Assembly: GCA_001179505.1 (NCBI GenBank)
Contig: CDMY01000897.1
Coordinates: 62,001-126,000 of the forward strand
DNA from: Vitrella brassicaformis
Taxonomy: Eukaryota > Sar > Vitrellaceae
Length of the DNA stretch: 64,000 bases
Direction of reading: 5' to 3'
Shown: positions 22,780-33,169 of the stretch, one piece after another
Layout of the letters: every line of letters begins with the position of its first letter
Numbering within the stretch: the stretch's first letter is position 1
Made by a program: the position numbers and the translations under genes
The notes under the pieces: model-generated
What the model saw: the letters and a program-made list of their open reading frames with translations, nothing else
Told to the model about the DNA's origin: nothing
Database searches by the model: none

Positions 22780-24704
22780 TTGATCGGGGCGAGGGACGAG
22801 GTCGAGGACGACGAAATCGGGGACCAGGAGCCCGCTGCTCTCCCACTGTCAAAGACCAGCGCCACTGCCACACTGCTCGAGGGGCGAGGAGGTGACAAAG
22901 AGGACGACTGGTGCGGTGATGTTGGCGATGAGGAGACCGCCATCCCCCCAACGAACACCATCGCCACCCACTGCACCAGCATGAGGCCCAGCAAGGCCGG
23001 CGACAGCAGCAGCAGCGGGGACGGATCAGGAGAGGAGACCCCTGTGATGCTGAAAGAGGTGCGAATACCTGCACACAAACACCCAACGCACGCTTACCCA
23101 TTCGACGTCTGTATTGTCCTTTCTACATAGGTGATGGCCGCATCATCGCCAAAAGAGTCGACGCTAGACTCACCACCCCTGCCGTCGCTCCTACTCAACT
23201 GCCCCTCTCCCAACTGGTCAGCCATCGACGACATGGGCACACCCCCAGCCATGTTCGCATCCCCATTCACCGGCGCCTTCCCTCCCACCTCCCCATGCAT
23301 GTATTCTCGCCCTTCGGCCCACGACCATGGGAGGTGCTTGCACCCAAGGGACCCCCCGTGCCTCTTGCCGTCATGCCGGGCGACACGGTCCCGCTCGGCC
23401 ATGGGGTGGAGTCCGAGTGTGAGCGCCTGTTGCGGGGCGGGAGGGGGGGGTATATGGTGGCGGGGGGCATCTTCAGAGAGGGCGAGAGGCCCCAGCCTTC
23501 ATGAAATGGGTAGCGACAGATCACCGGGATGCGGGGGAGTGTCGGGTGAGGGAGCTGTGTAGAGATCTTGAGTTTGAGGCGAGCCAGCTGCGCAAGGCCG
23601 AGGCGGCGGTGGGCATGATCCAGCAGCTCCATCACACCCGGCTCAACAGCACCCACCCATCGGCGGGCGGCACGCGCCTCGTCCCCCGGGTGCTGGCGGA
23701 GGCCGCTGACGTAGAGGCGCTGCGACCGGTGGTCAATGAGGACGGGGAGAGGGTGGTGGGCACTGGGCGATGCCTAGTCATGACCAAAGTGGGCGACGGT
23801 AAGTCTCTATCGGAGCACGCAGACAGACAGACACACAGACAGACAGACAACGGGCGACATACACACACAGATTCGTGAATGAATGTACCTTGTCTGCGCC
23901 TCAGGTCTGTCGCTCAAAAAGTTTGCCGAGGGCCGCAACGCCGTTCCCCCGTTCCTCAAACCCACAGCCGCCGTCAACACCAGCCGCGCCATCCTCGCCC
24001 TCCACAACGCCGAGATCACCCACAATGACCCGCATGCGGAGAACTTTTTGATGGCCGACGAGACGACGGGTGAGGTGGGCGTCATCGACTTCGAGACGTC
24101 ACGCGACATGCGGCAGGCGAGCCCCCCGCCACTCGACAACCGCATCCGCCCCCCGGCCACGACGGTCGGCAACATGCAGGCCGTGTTGAAGGAGCGCGCC
24201 ATGCGGGATGAGGAGGTCGGCTACCACGCCGACCTGGTGGCCGTGGCCAGCTCCCTGCTGCCGCTGTGCTGCGACAACTCGGTCCTGTCGGCGGTGGTGT
24301 GGATGGACGCCCGGGACCTGGTGAAGGGGGTTCTGACCAAGTGCGAGGATGGGCGGCTGAGCAGCATGGAGGAGGTGACGGCGGCGTACCCGGAGGCCAT
24401 CAAGGAGGCCTACACCAAGGCCGTCAAGACCATCGGCCAGGACGAACGCCTCACCCCGGCCACCCACGCCATCTCCCTCAAGACGGCAGGCCTCTTCCGC
24501 GACGTCTGCATCGGCCATGCCGAGGGGCTGGCACCTGAGGTGCTGCGGGCGAAGATGGCCACCTACTGCGACGAAGTGACGGCGGGTGAGAGAACACTTG
24601 TGGTGTGGGTGCATCCGTGTGGCCATCTCGCTATCGCTCTCTCCGTGTGTGTGTGTGTGTGCAGACATGGTGAAGATTGCACGTCAAGAAACCACAGCTA
24701 TGTA
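22780..24704 (+). pseudogene. Kinase-like (phosphotransferase-fold) gene with frame breaks
   Basis: Kinase-type motifs are clear in the long exon 23904-24588: catalytic loop ALHNAEITHNDPHAENFLM and metal-binding GEVGVIDFETSRDM. The last exon, 24665-24704, ends VKIARQETTAM-TAG. Upstream, a Gly-rich loop region (ECERLLRGGRGGYMVAGGIF) and the following MKWVATDHRDAGECRVRELC are in different frames without a convincing intron. A second frame change lies near 23290-23320, after MFASPFTGAFPPTSP. The nearest homopolymer is the G8 run at 23443-23450, so sequencing indels could explain part of this. An N-terminal acidic exon (GDQEPAALPLSKTSATATLL) spans about 22800-23058. The hydrophobic leader of the cassette at 22488-22547 may be its signal peptide. 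Substrate unknown. Called a pseudogene only provisionally. Confidence 0.5.
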
Positions 24705-24746
24705 GCGGGGTGTGTCGCCCTCCACGCCACGCCACGCCGACTCCCC

Positions 24747-24907
24747 TCTTCCACCGTGCGTCGCGCCAGAAGCAGGTCACCGACCCCGACTTTGCCATGC
24801 CCGCCGCAACACGATCGGTGGCCCTCCCACTCCAGCAGCAGCAGCAGCAGCAGCAGCTCGGTGAGGGCGACGCTGTCCATCTCAGGGGCACCATGGACCT
24901 GCGTGGC
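24747..24907 (+). repeat. Inverted duplicate of exon 4 fragment of the four-helix membrane protein gene
   Basis: The stretch translates to TPLFHRASRQKQVTDPDFAM, AATRSVALPL, a Gln run and GEGDAVH.RGTMDLRG. It matches minus-strand positions about 7232-7082 nearly base for base. The CAG run is 8 here against 6 in the source. Similarity stops sharply at both ends. It begins about 40 bp after the stop of the kinase-like gene and has no splice context of its own. Confidence 0.9.
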
Positions 24908-24990
24908 AGGTGTGCCATGTAATGTCATGCTGTGCTGGTGACTTCTTGATCATGTGAGTTGACGGGACGCACGTCAGTCCGCCACTGTAA

Positions 24991-25060
24991 CGATCGTTGC
25001 CTACATTTTATATCTGTTGGTTCCGTCTATCCATTTCTCTCGCTTTTGCGCGGTGTGTGA
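24991..25060 (+). repeat. 70-bp dispersed repeat, copy 1
   Basis: It starts at CGATCGTTGCCTACATTTTA and continues with ATCTGTTGGTTCCGTCTATC, CATTTCTCTCGCTTTTGCGC and GGTGTG. Similar sequences occur on the minus strand at 40951-41020, 41308-41380 and, shorter, at 45726-45755. No coding context is evident here. Confidence 0.8.
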
Positions 25061-25394
25061 TGGGGGCAACGGAGACACACACATATGCTGATCAACTCTA
25101 GTCAAAGGTGTGGTCCTACTACAGTACTCGCCCACCCACCCACCCACCCATCAATGTAGGCACAAACTCAAGAATGCGGGATCCAACAACGCACACCAAT
25201 GTGTGTGTGAGCTGCGCCTGCTGTGAGACGTGGCATAATACCAACCCACCCCGCCTCACCCATCCATCCATCACAGTGAAGTGTGTGTCTCTCAGGAGGC
25301 GGATGGAGCGTCATCAGCGTCAGAGGTAGCTCACACACACACGCTCAACCTTCGGTGTCTCTCTTTTTGTGTGTGTGTGTGTCAGCGAGCCTGA

Positions 25395-25912
25395 TTTCGC
25401 CTCAGCAACTCGATCGAGTATGAGTGGATCGGCCGGAGTTCTGCCGCATCCAGGGTCGCGAGATGAACCCATTCGAGCTAGCCTATGTGATCAACTACCT
25501 CCAGCGGTCAACCTAGTGGCGCAAGCACATTCTCCCACATGTTACGTGGACGTCAATCATGTTGTGTTTCTGTTTAGAGTATATGCAAGACGGCTACAAT
25601 AACTGCAAGAGAGGAGGCGGCGGCGAAAGTGTAAGAGCCAGTCAGGAAAGAGACATTCATGAGATGCTTTCCAGTGCGGCCTTTCTGTGTCTCCAGTGCG
25701 GCGCCACCAGCAGCAGTAGTTCCTGCTTCTGACCGACAGAAAAACCACAACGACGGAGAAGAAGGTACGTAACCACACCCACACACACGAAGCAGGGAGG
25801 GGTGCATCCATATGAATGTGGCGCTGTGTGTCTGTGTGTGTAAGTGTGTGTGTGTGTGTGAGTGATTTCGAGACGAGTGATGAACTGCCAGAGATGAACC
25901 AGCGTCGATGAC
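25395..25912 (+). CDS. Possible small multi-exon gene, unidentified
   Basis: Three short stretches read like exons. The first is EFCRIQGREMNPFELAYVIN plus YLQ (about 25430-25510). The second is YMQDGYNNCKRGGGGE between a TTTAG acceptor and a GTGTAAG donor (25578-25628). The third is AAPPAAVVPASDRQKNHNDG plus EE between TCCAG and GTACGT (25697-25764). A last stretch, DFETSDELPEMNQRR then TGA (about 25864-25912), also looks coding. Phases do not all match, so the model is incomplete or the gene is damaged. No family recognised. Confidence 0.3.
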
Positions 25913-26382
25913 AGTCACAGACTGACGAATCCATGACGACTTCCGTACTGGTGCACATGTCAAGTCAACACACACACATGACGTCTCCTCTATCGATCCT
26001 AATTAACTACGCACTCTCTCTTGATGACATCGCTATTCAGTCAGTGATCCAGAACTTCTTGTCTATCTATCTACACGCAAGTCAGGCAGGGCAATTAAGG
26101 CAGAAAGAAGTAACTGAGAGAGAGAGAGAGACACGGACAGATAAAGGGCTGACTGTAACGAATAAACCGGACGAGGATCATCTCATCTAAGCAGCCATTC
26201 ACCCACCCACCCACCCACCCACCCATCAACCCACCCACCCACCCAACACACCCCACCCCACCCAACACACTGAACCGGTCCGCGCACAGCACACGCAACC
26301 AACACATATATACACATAGACAGTCAGACACACTCGCTCTCTCCGTCGTCGTCTCGCGCTGGTGAAGTCCTTATCAATCATC
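25913..26382. repeat. Spacer with (CCCA)n tandem repeat
   Basis: CCCA/CCAA tetranucleotide repeats run from about 26199 to 26266. GAGA repeats sit near 26116-26130. No gene is seen. The 3' end of the GH35-like gene lies at the right edge. Confidence 0.6.
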
Positions 26383-29300
26383 TCATCTCCCCCTCGGCTG
26401 GCCATGGCCGTGCTCAGGGAACACCCGCACCGTCTGCGTCATGCCCTCGGCGGCGAACAGGAAATCACCACCCTGGTCGAAAAACAGCGAATGCTGCGGC
26501 CGGCCAGGTGCAGTGTGAGGGTGGGACTGCTGGGAGATCGCCGGCGTCACTCTGGCGCGGGTGGGAGCGTGGGAGTCGTGTGCAGACGCTTCGGCGGGGG
26601 TCTGCATGCCGTGGGTGAGCAGGGGCTGCAGGTCGCTCTCGTCTGTTGCCGAACGACGATGGAGCCGCTTGTGTGGCTGATGCTGCTGTGGGTGGGCGGG
26701 CGGGATGCCAGGCAGAGGGCCGACGTGGTCCTCTGCAGTTGTGGCCGACGTGTACTCGTCGTGCGGTGTGGCGGGCTCGCTGGCACAGGCCTCCTCGTCG
26801 ATGCAGGAATCGAAACAACCCTTGAGGCAGCACACGGTACCCACAAAGATGACGAAGCCCATCAGCTGCAGCGCCAAGATGCTCTCGACGGCCAGCTCTC
26901 CCGACAGCCGATGGATGAAGCGGCTCGCACTGCCCCTCTCACGCACACGCACCTCACGGACCTGAACCAGCCGAAGGACACAGACAGAGAGCATAGCCAC
27001 ACATGCGGTGTGCTGGCTGCACATATGGCCGTGGAGCATCCATCCCACCTGCATGAGTGCCTCCATTTCCCTCTGCTTCTCCGTTTGATGCCGCGTGCGC
27101 GCGAGCGGCTGGTGCACCAACGACACGGAGGGGGGAGAGCCGTGCTCCACCAGCACTGTCACGTAGTTCATGCCGCGGGCCAGCCTGCACACAGACAGAC
27201 AGACACACACCCACAGAGAGAGACACACATGCAATGCGGCGATGGGTGGTTTTGGCAGTGGTGGCACGTACCAATCTGGTGGGATTTTCATCTCGTGTAG
27301 CTCTTGTAGCTCCTCGTGTTGCCGCTGCTGCTCGTCACTCTCATCATCAGGAGAGACGTCTTGACTGTTTTCGTAGGGCGAAGAAATGGCAGTTATCGAC
27401 CCATGGTGGCCTGAACCAACACGCACACAGACACGGCAACAGAGACCTTTGTCCGCACTGAGCCCACTGGTATCGCCTCACTGACCGATAAGCCTGTCGC
27501 TGCACCAAACTTGCCCAACAAAGGTGCCGTTGACCCGCAGGAAGTACCGCCCGTTCATCACGTTCGGCGTGTGCGGCACGTGAAATGAGTAATGCGACCA
27601 CACCATCGCCGACCCCTCACCGCCCCCTCCCCCTCGCCCCCCATGCAGCCCGGCAAAGTGCCACCAATCCGCGACCTTTCTGCCGTCCACACGCACCTTG
27701 CCCCCTCCCAGCCCTGTTCGGTGTATCCTGGGGGCCCTGCCGCTGCTGGTGTGATATGCGACCGGGGGCTCGATTGAGTGCACCACAGAGAGGAAAGCCA
27801 GGTGCCTTGTCGAAGCTGGGATGGCCACGGACAGCTGCACGAACGGCTCGTTCGTGCCGTTGGCCGTCCGCCGTTTGCGTATGGGTGCCGCGAGTGGGGG
27901 AGTGGTGAGGAGGAGGGAGGTGTTGGTGAAGATGTGCATGTGGGAGAACTGGTTGGTCAGGGGGAGGTCGATCTGCATGATCCGCGCCTTGGGGGAGAGC
28001 CACTGGCGGACAGGAAGATACGTCACGTACCTGGCCACCACACACACACACACACACACACACAGTCCCGTGTGTTTCATCCGCTTCACTGACTGACCAT
28101 AGGTAGTCGGTCTTGCCCCTGGTGACGGCAATCTGGTCGATCATCCCTCCAGCCCGCAGGCCCGCCCTTCCCCCTCCCTCACAGCACTGCCCGTCCTCAC
28201 ACACACGCGGCACCTTCACACCGATCGTCCGCACATCGCCGGGAGGTATCACCTGCTCTGGCAGTAAGTGTGTGGGTGCCAGTGCGTCTTGATAGGGGGA
28301 GGGGAGGATGGCTGGCGGTGAGGAGGGGAGGGGGTCTGTGGTGGCGTAGAGGGCGGTGGGGTCGCTGTTCTTGACCAGCAGGCAAGACCTGATGGCGGAC
28401 GGCACACAGCAGAGTGCCGCGCTCTCCGCGTGGACTTGTGGGTTGGTTCTTACCAGGGGAGGATTGAGTATCGACATTTCCTCCACCACACCCGGACGGG
28501 TGACGTAGCATGGTGGTTGCACAACACGCCATGCGTGTCGCCCCACTCCCACCCAATGCCATACCCCCGACCGCCATAGAGCACCCTGCCCCTCACAGAC
28601 GCATGTGCGCCTCCCTTGCGAGTGGTGCCGTTGTTGCTGGCCTCAAGATGCTGCTGCTGGAGGTGTCTGGCGATCGACGGCATGTACTTGGATATAAGGG
28701 TCGGTGGAGGGGGGAGAGAGTCAAGAAGGATCCACTCGAGTGTGTAGTGGAGGTAGGCCGCGTGTGAATACGCCTCCGTGGGCTCGGTGTACTCGTCGAC
28801 AAGTCTGAAACGATGCGAGATGTCCGCTTGCCAGAGGCAGGCAGCCGTGGTGTGGGTGTGTGTGTCGTTACGTGTGTGTGTCGTATATCACTGCAGCGCC
28901 TCCCCTGGCGACAAAGCGCATCGACGCGAAGGCACGGTCCTCGCCAGAGTACTCCAAGCCATCTGCACACACCAAGAGCCGGTCCGGTTCCACATACGAG
29001 TGTTTCGTCTGTGCTCGCCTGTTTGCCTACCGTCTGTCGGCCACTGATCCAGCCACAGACAGGGCGTCCCCCGCTCTGAAAACAGACAGGCCATGTGCAT
29101 CATCATCACACGAAAAGCTGCGTGCCGTGAATTCCTTTACTTATGCAGACGTCCTGCAGCCAGTCGCCTGTGACACCATGGTGACTCCCGGGGTAGGGTG
29201 CGCCCGGCCCGCCACAGTATCGTCCGACGCACGACGGCACGTAAGGCCCAAAGCGACTGACAAGACAAGGGCGGCCATGCAGCTCGTCGTCGCTGTTGTA

Positions 29301-30459
29301 GTACCTACCTTTTGTTTCCGAAGAGTGTCTTGGCGTGTCCGCTTCTCTCGCAGTGGAGGGGCCAGTCGAGCGCCCAGATGACACCCAGGTCCTTCCCATG
29401 ACGGGCGGGCAGAGATGCCAGCCACTTGACGTAATCTCTGCACACACAAGCAGACAGACTCATTGAATGAGAACCGCTGTCTGCAATGCAATGGGCCGCT
29501 CTCACTCTCACTCACTCACCGTTTCGCTGTGGCGCATCCTCTGATATGGCTCAGCCGCATCATGACGATGGGCCCGCCGTGTTTGGCGCTGTCGTCCCTG
29601 ACGATGGCCGTAAGCTCCCTTACCCACCGCTCCAGCCGATGAACCCACGGCAGACTAAACGAGTGGAAACGAAGCGCCGGCCGCACGTACTGCACCACAC
29701 ACACCGGAGCAGAGACAACAGGAGCAGAGACAACAGTGCTAATGTGATTGATGCACACAGATGGACTGAAGTAAGTGTGTCGTGGGCCGTGGCAGTCCAG
29801 TGCAGTGGGGTGTGGATGTCTAACAACTAACCTGTAGCCAGAGGGGCATGCCGCCGAAGGTTCTGTCTGATATGGGAGAGAAGTCAGGGCCGATATGCAG
29901 GATGACATACAGCGAGAAGGAGGCCGCCACGCGTAGGAAGTGGGCCAAGCGGGATGTGTGCAGCGTCTGGGTGCCATTCCACGGCTGGTGGTAGCCCCAG
30001 TACACACGAGTCTGACACGGACAGACAGACAGACAGACAGCTGTTCTTGATTTGATAAATAGACACGTACATGCACCTCTTTACCTGCACGACATTGCTC
30101 CCCATCCCCTTGGCGGCTTCAAGAGCCTTCTCCACCTCGCCCTCACTCACCCCGGCATACTCGACTGTCGCACCTATCAGCAGTGTCCGCACGCCGCCAA
30201 TCGACACATAAGGCGACGCCGCGCTGACGTTCACCGCGTAGCCGCCACTGTGGCCGTCCGTGTGGTTCACACGCGCCTTGTACCGCACCAGTGTGGGCGA
30301 CGGCCGTGAGCAGCCGGAGGGGGACGATGAATGTGCGGACCGCAACCCCGGTAGGTGCGGCCGGATGACCGGCTGCTGTGCTGCGACAAGGGTGACGAGC
30401 AGCAGGGCAAAGCCGGGGAGGGACAGCATGCTGCGCGAGCCCGGTGCTTCATTCATCAT
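26383..30459 (-). CDS. Beta-galactosidase-family (GH35) membrane protein, probable pseudoenzyme
   Basis: About 13 exons run from ATG 30459 (MMNEAPGSRSMLSLPGFALL, a signal peptide) to the stop at 26383. GH35 landmarks appear in order: YWGYHQPWNGTQT; FSLYVILHIGPDF then FGGMPLWLQ; KHGGPIVMMRLSHI; DYVKWLASLPARHGKDLGV; CLWLDQWPTDG; MRFVARGGAAVIYDTHT; TDYLWYVTYLPV, a motif typical of plant-type GH35. Where the family has VENE with the acid/base Glu, this protein has MRLSH; where the nucleophile Glu is expected, it has LDQW (Glu to Asp). Near the C-terminus is one membrane segment (LALQLMGFVIFVGTVCCL) followed by a Cys- and Ser/Pro-rich tail. Probably a type I membrane protein exposed on the cell surface or in the lumen, binding rather than cleaving galactosides (inference). 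Confidence 0.8.
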
Positions 30460-30892
30460 GCTATTCACAGTGGCGGGTCGGGTAGAAGAGACGACACGAG
30501 AGGCTATATCCGATCAAGCATCGTCCTTTCAACCATTCTGGCTTCCTTCCGTGCCAGATCTCATTCCCGCAGCAGCGGTTTCAGGGAGCGCCAGGTCCCA
30601 TTTTAGCTCGCAGAGGAGGGAGAGAGGGGGAAGGAGAGAGAAGAGGAGAGAGTTCGATCCCGGCACTCGGCGATCACGTCAGCTCCGAGTGCCGGGTGGC
30701 TTTCATCTGAACAATTGAGGCCAGAGAGCAGGCACAAGTGTGTGCTCTGCCTGCTGCAGAACCATCGCTAAGTCGATGTCACTTATTGATTGAGGTGCGC
30801 ATCGGTCAGAGAGAGCCAAGTTTCATGTATGTCGATATAGTATGTCTGTGTGAGATGTGTGTGTGAGTGCAGGGCGCGTGAGTGGCCACTCC
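30460..30892. promoter_or_regulatory. Divergent promoter region with 12-bp palindrome
   Basis: It separates the GH35-like gene (-) from the ankyrin-type gene (+). CCCGGCACTCGG at 30659-30670 is perfectly inverted as CCGAGTGCCGGG at 30685-30696 with a 14-nt spacer. A GA-rich stretch (30610-30650) precedes it. Confidence 0.5.
30659..30696. repeat. Perfect 12-bp inverted repeat, 14-nt loop
   Basis: Arms 30659-30670 and 30685-30696 are exact reverse complements and GC-rich. As RNA this would form a strong hairpin; as DNA it could be a dimeric binding site. It sits in the 5' region of the plus-strand ankyrin-type gene, about 200 bp before its ATG. Confidence 0.8.
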
Positions 30893-32692
30893 ATGACTGC
30901 CAGTGCACACGGCCAGCCACCACACGACTTCGTGCCACTCGAGGATGTCGAAATCCTCCACAGCTGCATGGATCCCGCCCCCAGCAATGCGACAAGGCGG
31001 CTGGCCGAGGGCATCATCTACAGAACCTTCACCCATCAGCAGCAAGTGACGGACCTCATACAACAGCATGGCGCTCGCGCAAACGCCTCAATCGAGCTGC
31101 CGATGCGGGGCTGCAGCGGTGGCTGGGCCTACTATCTCCTGTCGCTCACCATTGACAACCTCAGCGACAACACGATGCCGACCATCGCGGCAACTGATGA
31201 GGCGCACACGCCAGGAGCTATTCGCCAGCGGCCCGTGATCCTCCCCCGGTGGCCATCTCCTCAGCTGGAGGCGGCCATCATGAACGCGCTTATCGACAGC
31301 GGCGCCGACGTGAATGGGCCGGCTGGTGGCGAACAACTGCCAATCAGGATAGCAATCCGGGCGGGCAATGAGGGGGCCCTTAGCGTGCTCTTGGCGCGCA
31401 ACGCTGCGGTGCGTTGGAATGACCATCGTCATCCCACCGTCATGGATCTTCCCCACACCGGCGAACATCTCGGCTACAAGGTGCCCCCCGCCTACGAGCA
31501 GCGGCTGCTTTCAGTCTACCGGCGGCTCATCCAACACGACCCCACACTCGCCACCGTGCAGGACCACATCGGCCGCAATCTGATCCACTCGGCAGCCCAC
31601 GACGAGCGATGGAATTATTCGCAGGCCTTCATCGACTCATATTTGGACCTGCTGGTGGCCAATGGGGCGAATCCGATGGCGATGAGCACCAATGGATGGA
31701 CGGCTCTTCACGATGCCGCCTACATATGGGAGAATGAACTCGATGATCCCTACGACAGCTCCCCCTGTGTGGTGGATTATGTGGGGCGCCACGTGCCTGC
31801 TGAATTCGTCAACAGAGAGATACACGGCGGTGAGACGGCGCTGTCTCTCGCCGCCGAACAGCTTGAATGGGCGATTGCGGTGCCGCAAGATGACGATGCA
31901 GACCAATACATCAGGGAGCGAGCCACTCGCAAGATACCCCTTCACGAGGCCACCATCCGCAATTTGCTGAGATGCGGGGCCGACATCAGCTTCTTAGCTA
32001 ATCGGCCGCCGTCCCCCTACATCTACATCAGCTACTTGGCTAATCGGCCGCCACCCCGGGAGCTGGTGCTGCCCCAGTACACGGCGGTGCTCAACGAGGT
32101 GCCCGCTGCGGCGATGGCAGCCGTGAACGCGGCGCTGCGGCCGCAGCGGTCGTTGGCCGCCCTGCTGACGCACCTGCTGCCCCACGTGGCGCACAACGAC
32201 GGCGAAGACCCCGCCCCCTCGCCCCTCTCATTCGGACCACACGAGTCGGCCGCCATCGGCTGGAAGATCGCCGCTTTCTGCCTCGACATGGAGGCCGCCC
32301 ACGAGGCCATCACCCGCACACTCACCGTCCGCAACAGCGACTTCGCCCGCCGCGTATGTGGGGCCGTCGAACGCTTCGTCAAGTCGGCGCTGAGCGCGAG
32401 CGGCAACCAGGAGGTGGTGGGCGGCACGGCCAATGTGGACGGCGTGACGGTGCGCGTGCCGCTGCAGTGCTTCGCTGTCAATGGAGGGCAGCAGGGCGGC
32501 CATCGTATGGTGGGCGTGCGTGAGGTGGTGCACAGGGCGCGGCTGGACGAGGCGGCCCGACACGGCATCGAGGGGGCGTCCATCGCCAAGGGCTTCAACG
32601 AGCAGCTGGCGAATGCCGACTGCCAATTCCTGTGGCAGCAGCTGCGGCGCGTCGACGGGCGGGGACGATTCGTGACCCTCGACATCAACTGA
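30893..32692 (+). CDS. Ankyrin-repeat-type protein, single exon
   Basis: One uninterrupted frame of 599 residues from ATG 30893 (MTASAHGQPPHDFVPLEDVE) to TGA 32690-32692. The ATG was chosen because the frame upstream has only GTG. Ankyrin-like units are visible: AIMNALIDSGADVNGPAGG, LPIRIAIRAGNEGALSVLLA, DLLVANGANPMAMSTNGWTA then LHDAAY, and RNLLRCGADISFLANRPP. A short internal duplication repeats (S)FLANRPPSPYIYIS / YLANRPPP near 31990-32055. The C-terminal ~200 residues are alpha-helical and unrecognised. It is the only long intronless gene in the window, which suggests retroposition or recent origin. Likely a protein-interaction role; partner unknown. Confidence 0.8.
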   Translation: MTASAHGQPPHDFVPLEDVEILHSCMDPAPSNATRRLAEGIIYRTFTHQQQVTDLIQQHGARANASIELPMRGCSGGWAYYLLSLTIDNLSDNTMPTIAATDEAHTPGAIRQRPVILPRWPSPQLEAAIMNALIDSGADVNGPAGGEQLPIRIAIRAGNEGALSVLLARNAAVRWNDHRHPTVMDLPHTGEHLGYKVPPAYEQRLLSVYRRLIQHDPTLATVQDHIGRNLIHSAAHDERWNYSQAFIDSYLDLLVANGANPMAMSTNGWTALHDAAYIWENELDDPYDSSPCVVDYVGRHVPAEFVNREIHGGETALSLAAEQLEWAIAVPQDDDADQYIRERATRKIPLHEATIRNLLRCGADISFLANRPPSPYIYISYLANRPPPRELVLPQYTAVLNEVPAAAMAAVNAALRPQRSLAALLTHLLPHVAHNDGEDPAPSPLSFGPHESAAIGWKIAAFCLDMEAAHEAITRTLTVRNSDFARRVCGAVERFVKSALSASGNQEVVGGTANVDGVTVRVPLQCFAVNGGQQGGHRMVGVREVVHRARLDEAARHGIEGASIAKGFNEQLANADCQFLWQQLRRVDGRGRFVTLDIN

Positions 32693-33169
32693 GGAGGCTG
32701 GGGGGGATGGGGGGCATTTTTAGCTGCCGACTCATCGTGTGAGAGAGGCTGGCACAAGCCGATGCTATCAGAGGAAGCGAGACCTCAAAGAGAGAGGGAG
32801 GAACGCCTGTAGTCGGACGAGAAATGACGTCTGTCATCACTGTGTTCGCCTGGTCGGCCTAGCTGTGTGTGCGCGGATGCTCATTCATTGGATGTGACTC
32901 AACTCCACGTGTGAGACGTATGAGTGCTCGCGCTAAGAGGGTTTGACGGCCACACACAGGTTCGCGCATTGCTATGAGTCGACACTTCCTTCACACGCAC
33001 CCACCCTGACGACGCCAAATACACGGGTGCCTCGACAATGTCCCTTTTGCAATGTGTGATTGATTATCTACAGTCTCTGCACAAGCAGCACGCCTCGCCC
33101 GGCGCGCCAACAGCTCAGCTCAGTCACTATGTACAAGCATGCACTGGCAGATCCTGACAGACTCCCTAG
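32693..33169. other. Convergent intergenic region, nothing notable
   Basis: A 3' UTR region between two genes ending toward each other. Few repeats; no RNA gene or open frame with support. Confidence 0.5.

Noticed and set aside
22568-23101. Minus-strand frames with a hydrophobic stretch opposite the kinase-like gene
   Set aside because: The plus strand carries splice sites and continues into kinase motifs; the minus frame is a Ser/Pro-rich complement.
26199-26266. CCCA repeat considered as telomere-like sequence
   Set aside because: The unit does not match a known telomere repeat (TTAGGG or TTTAGGG type); it is an ordinary microsatellite.
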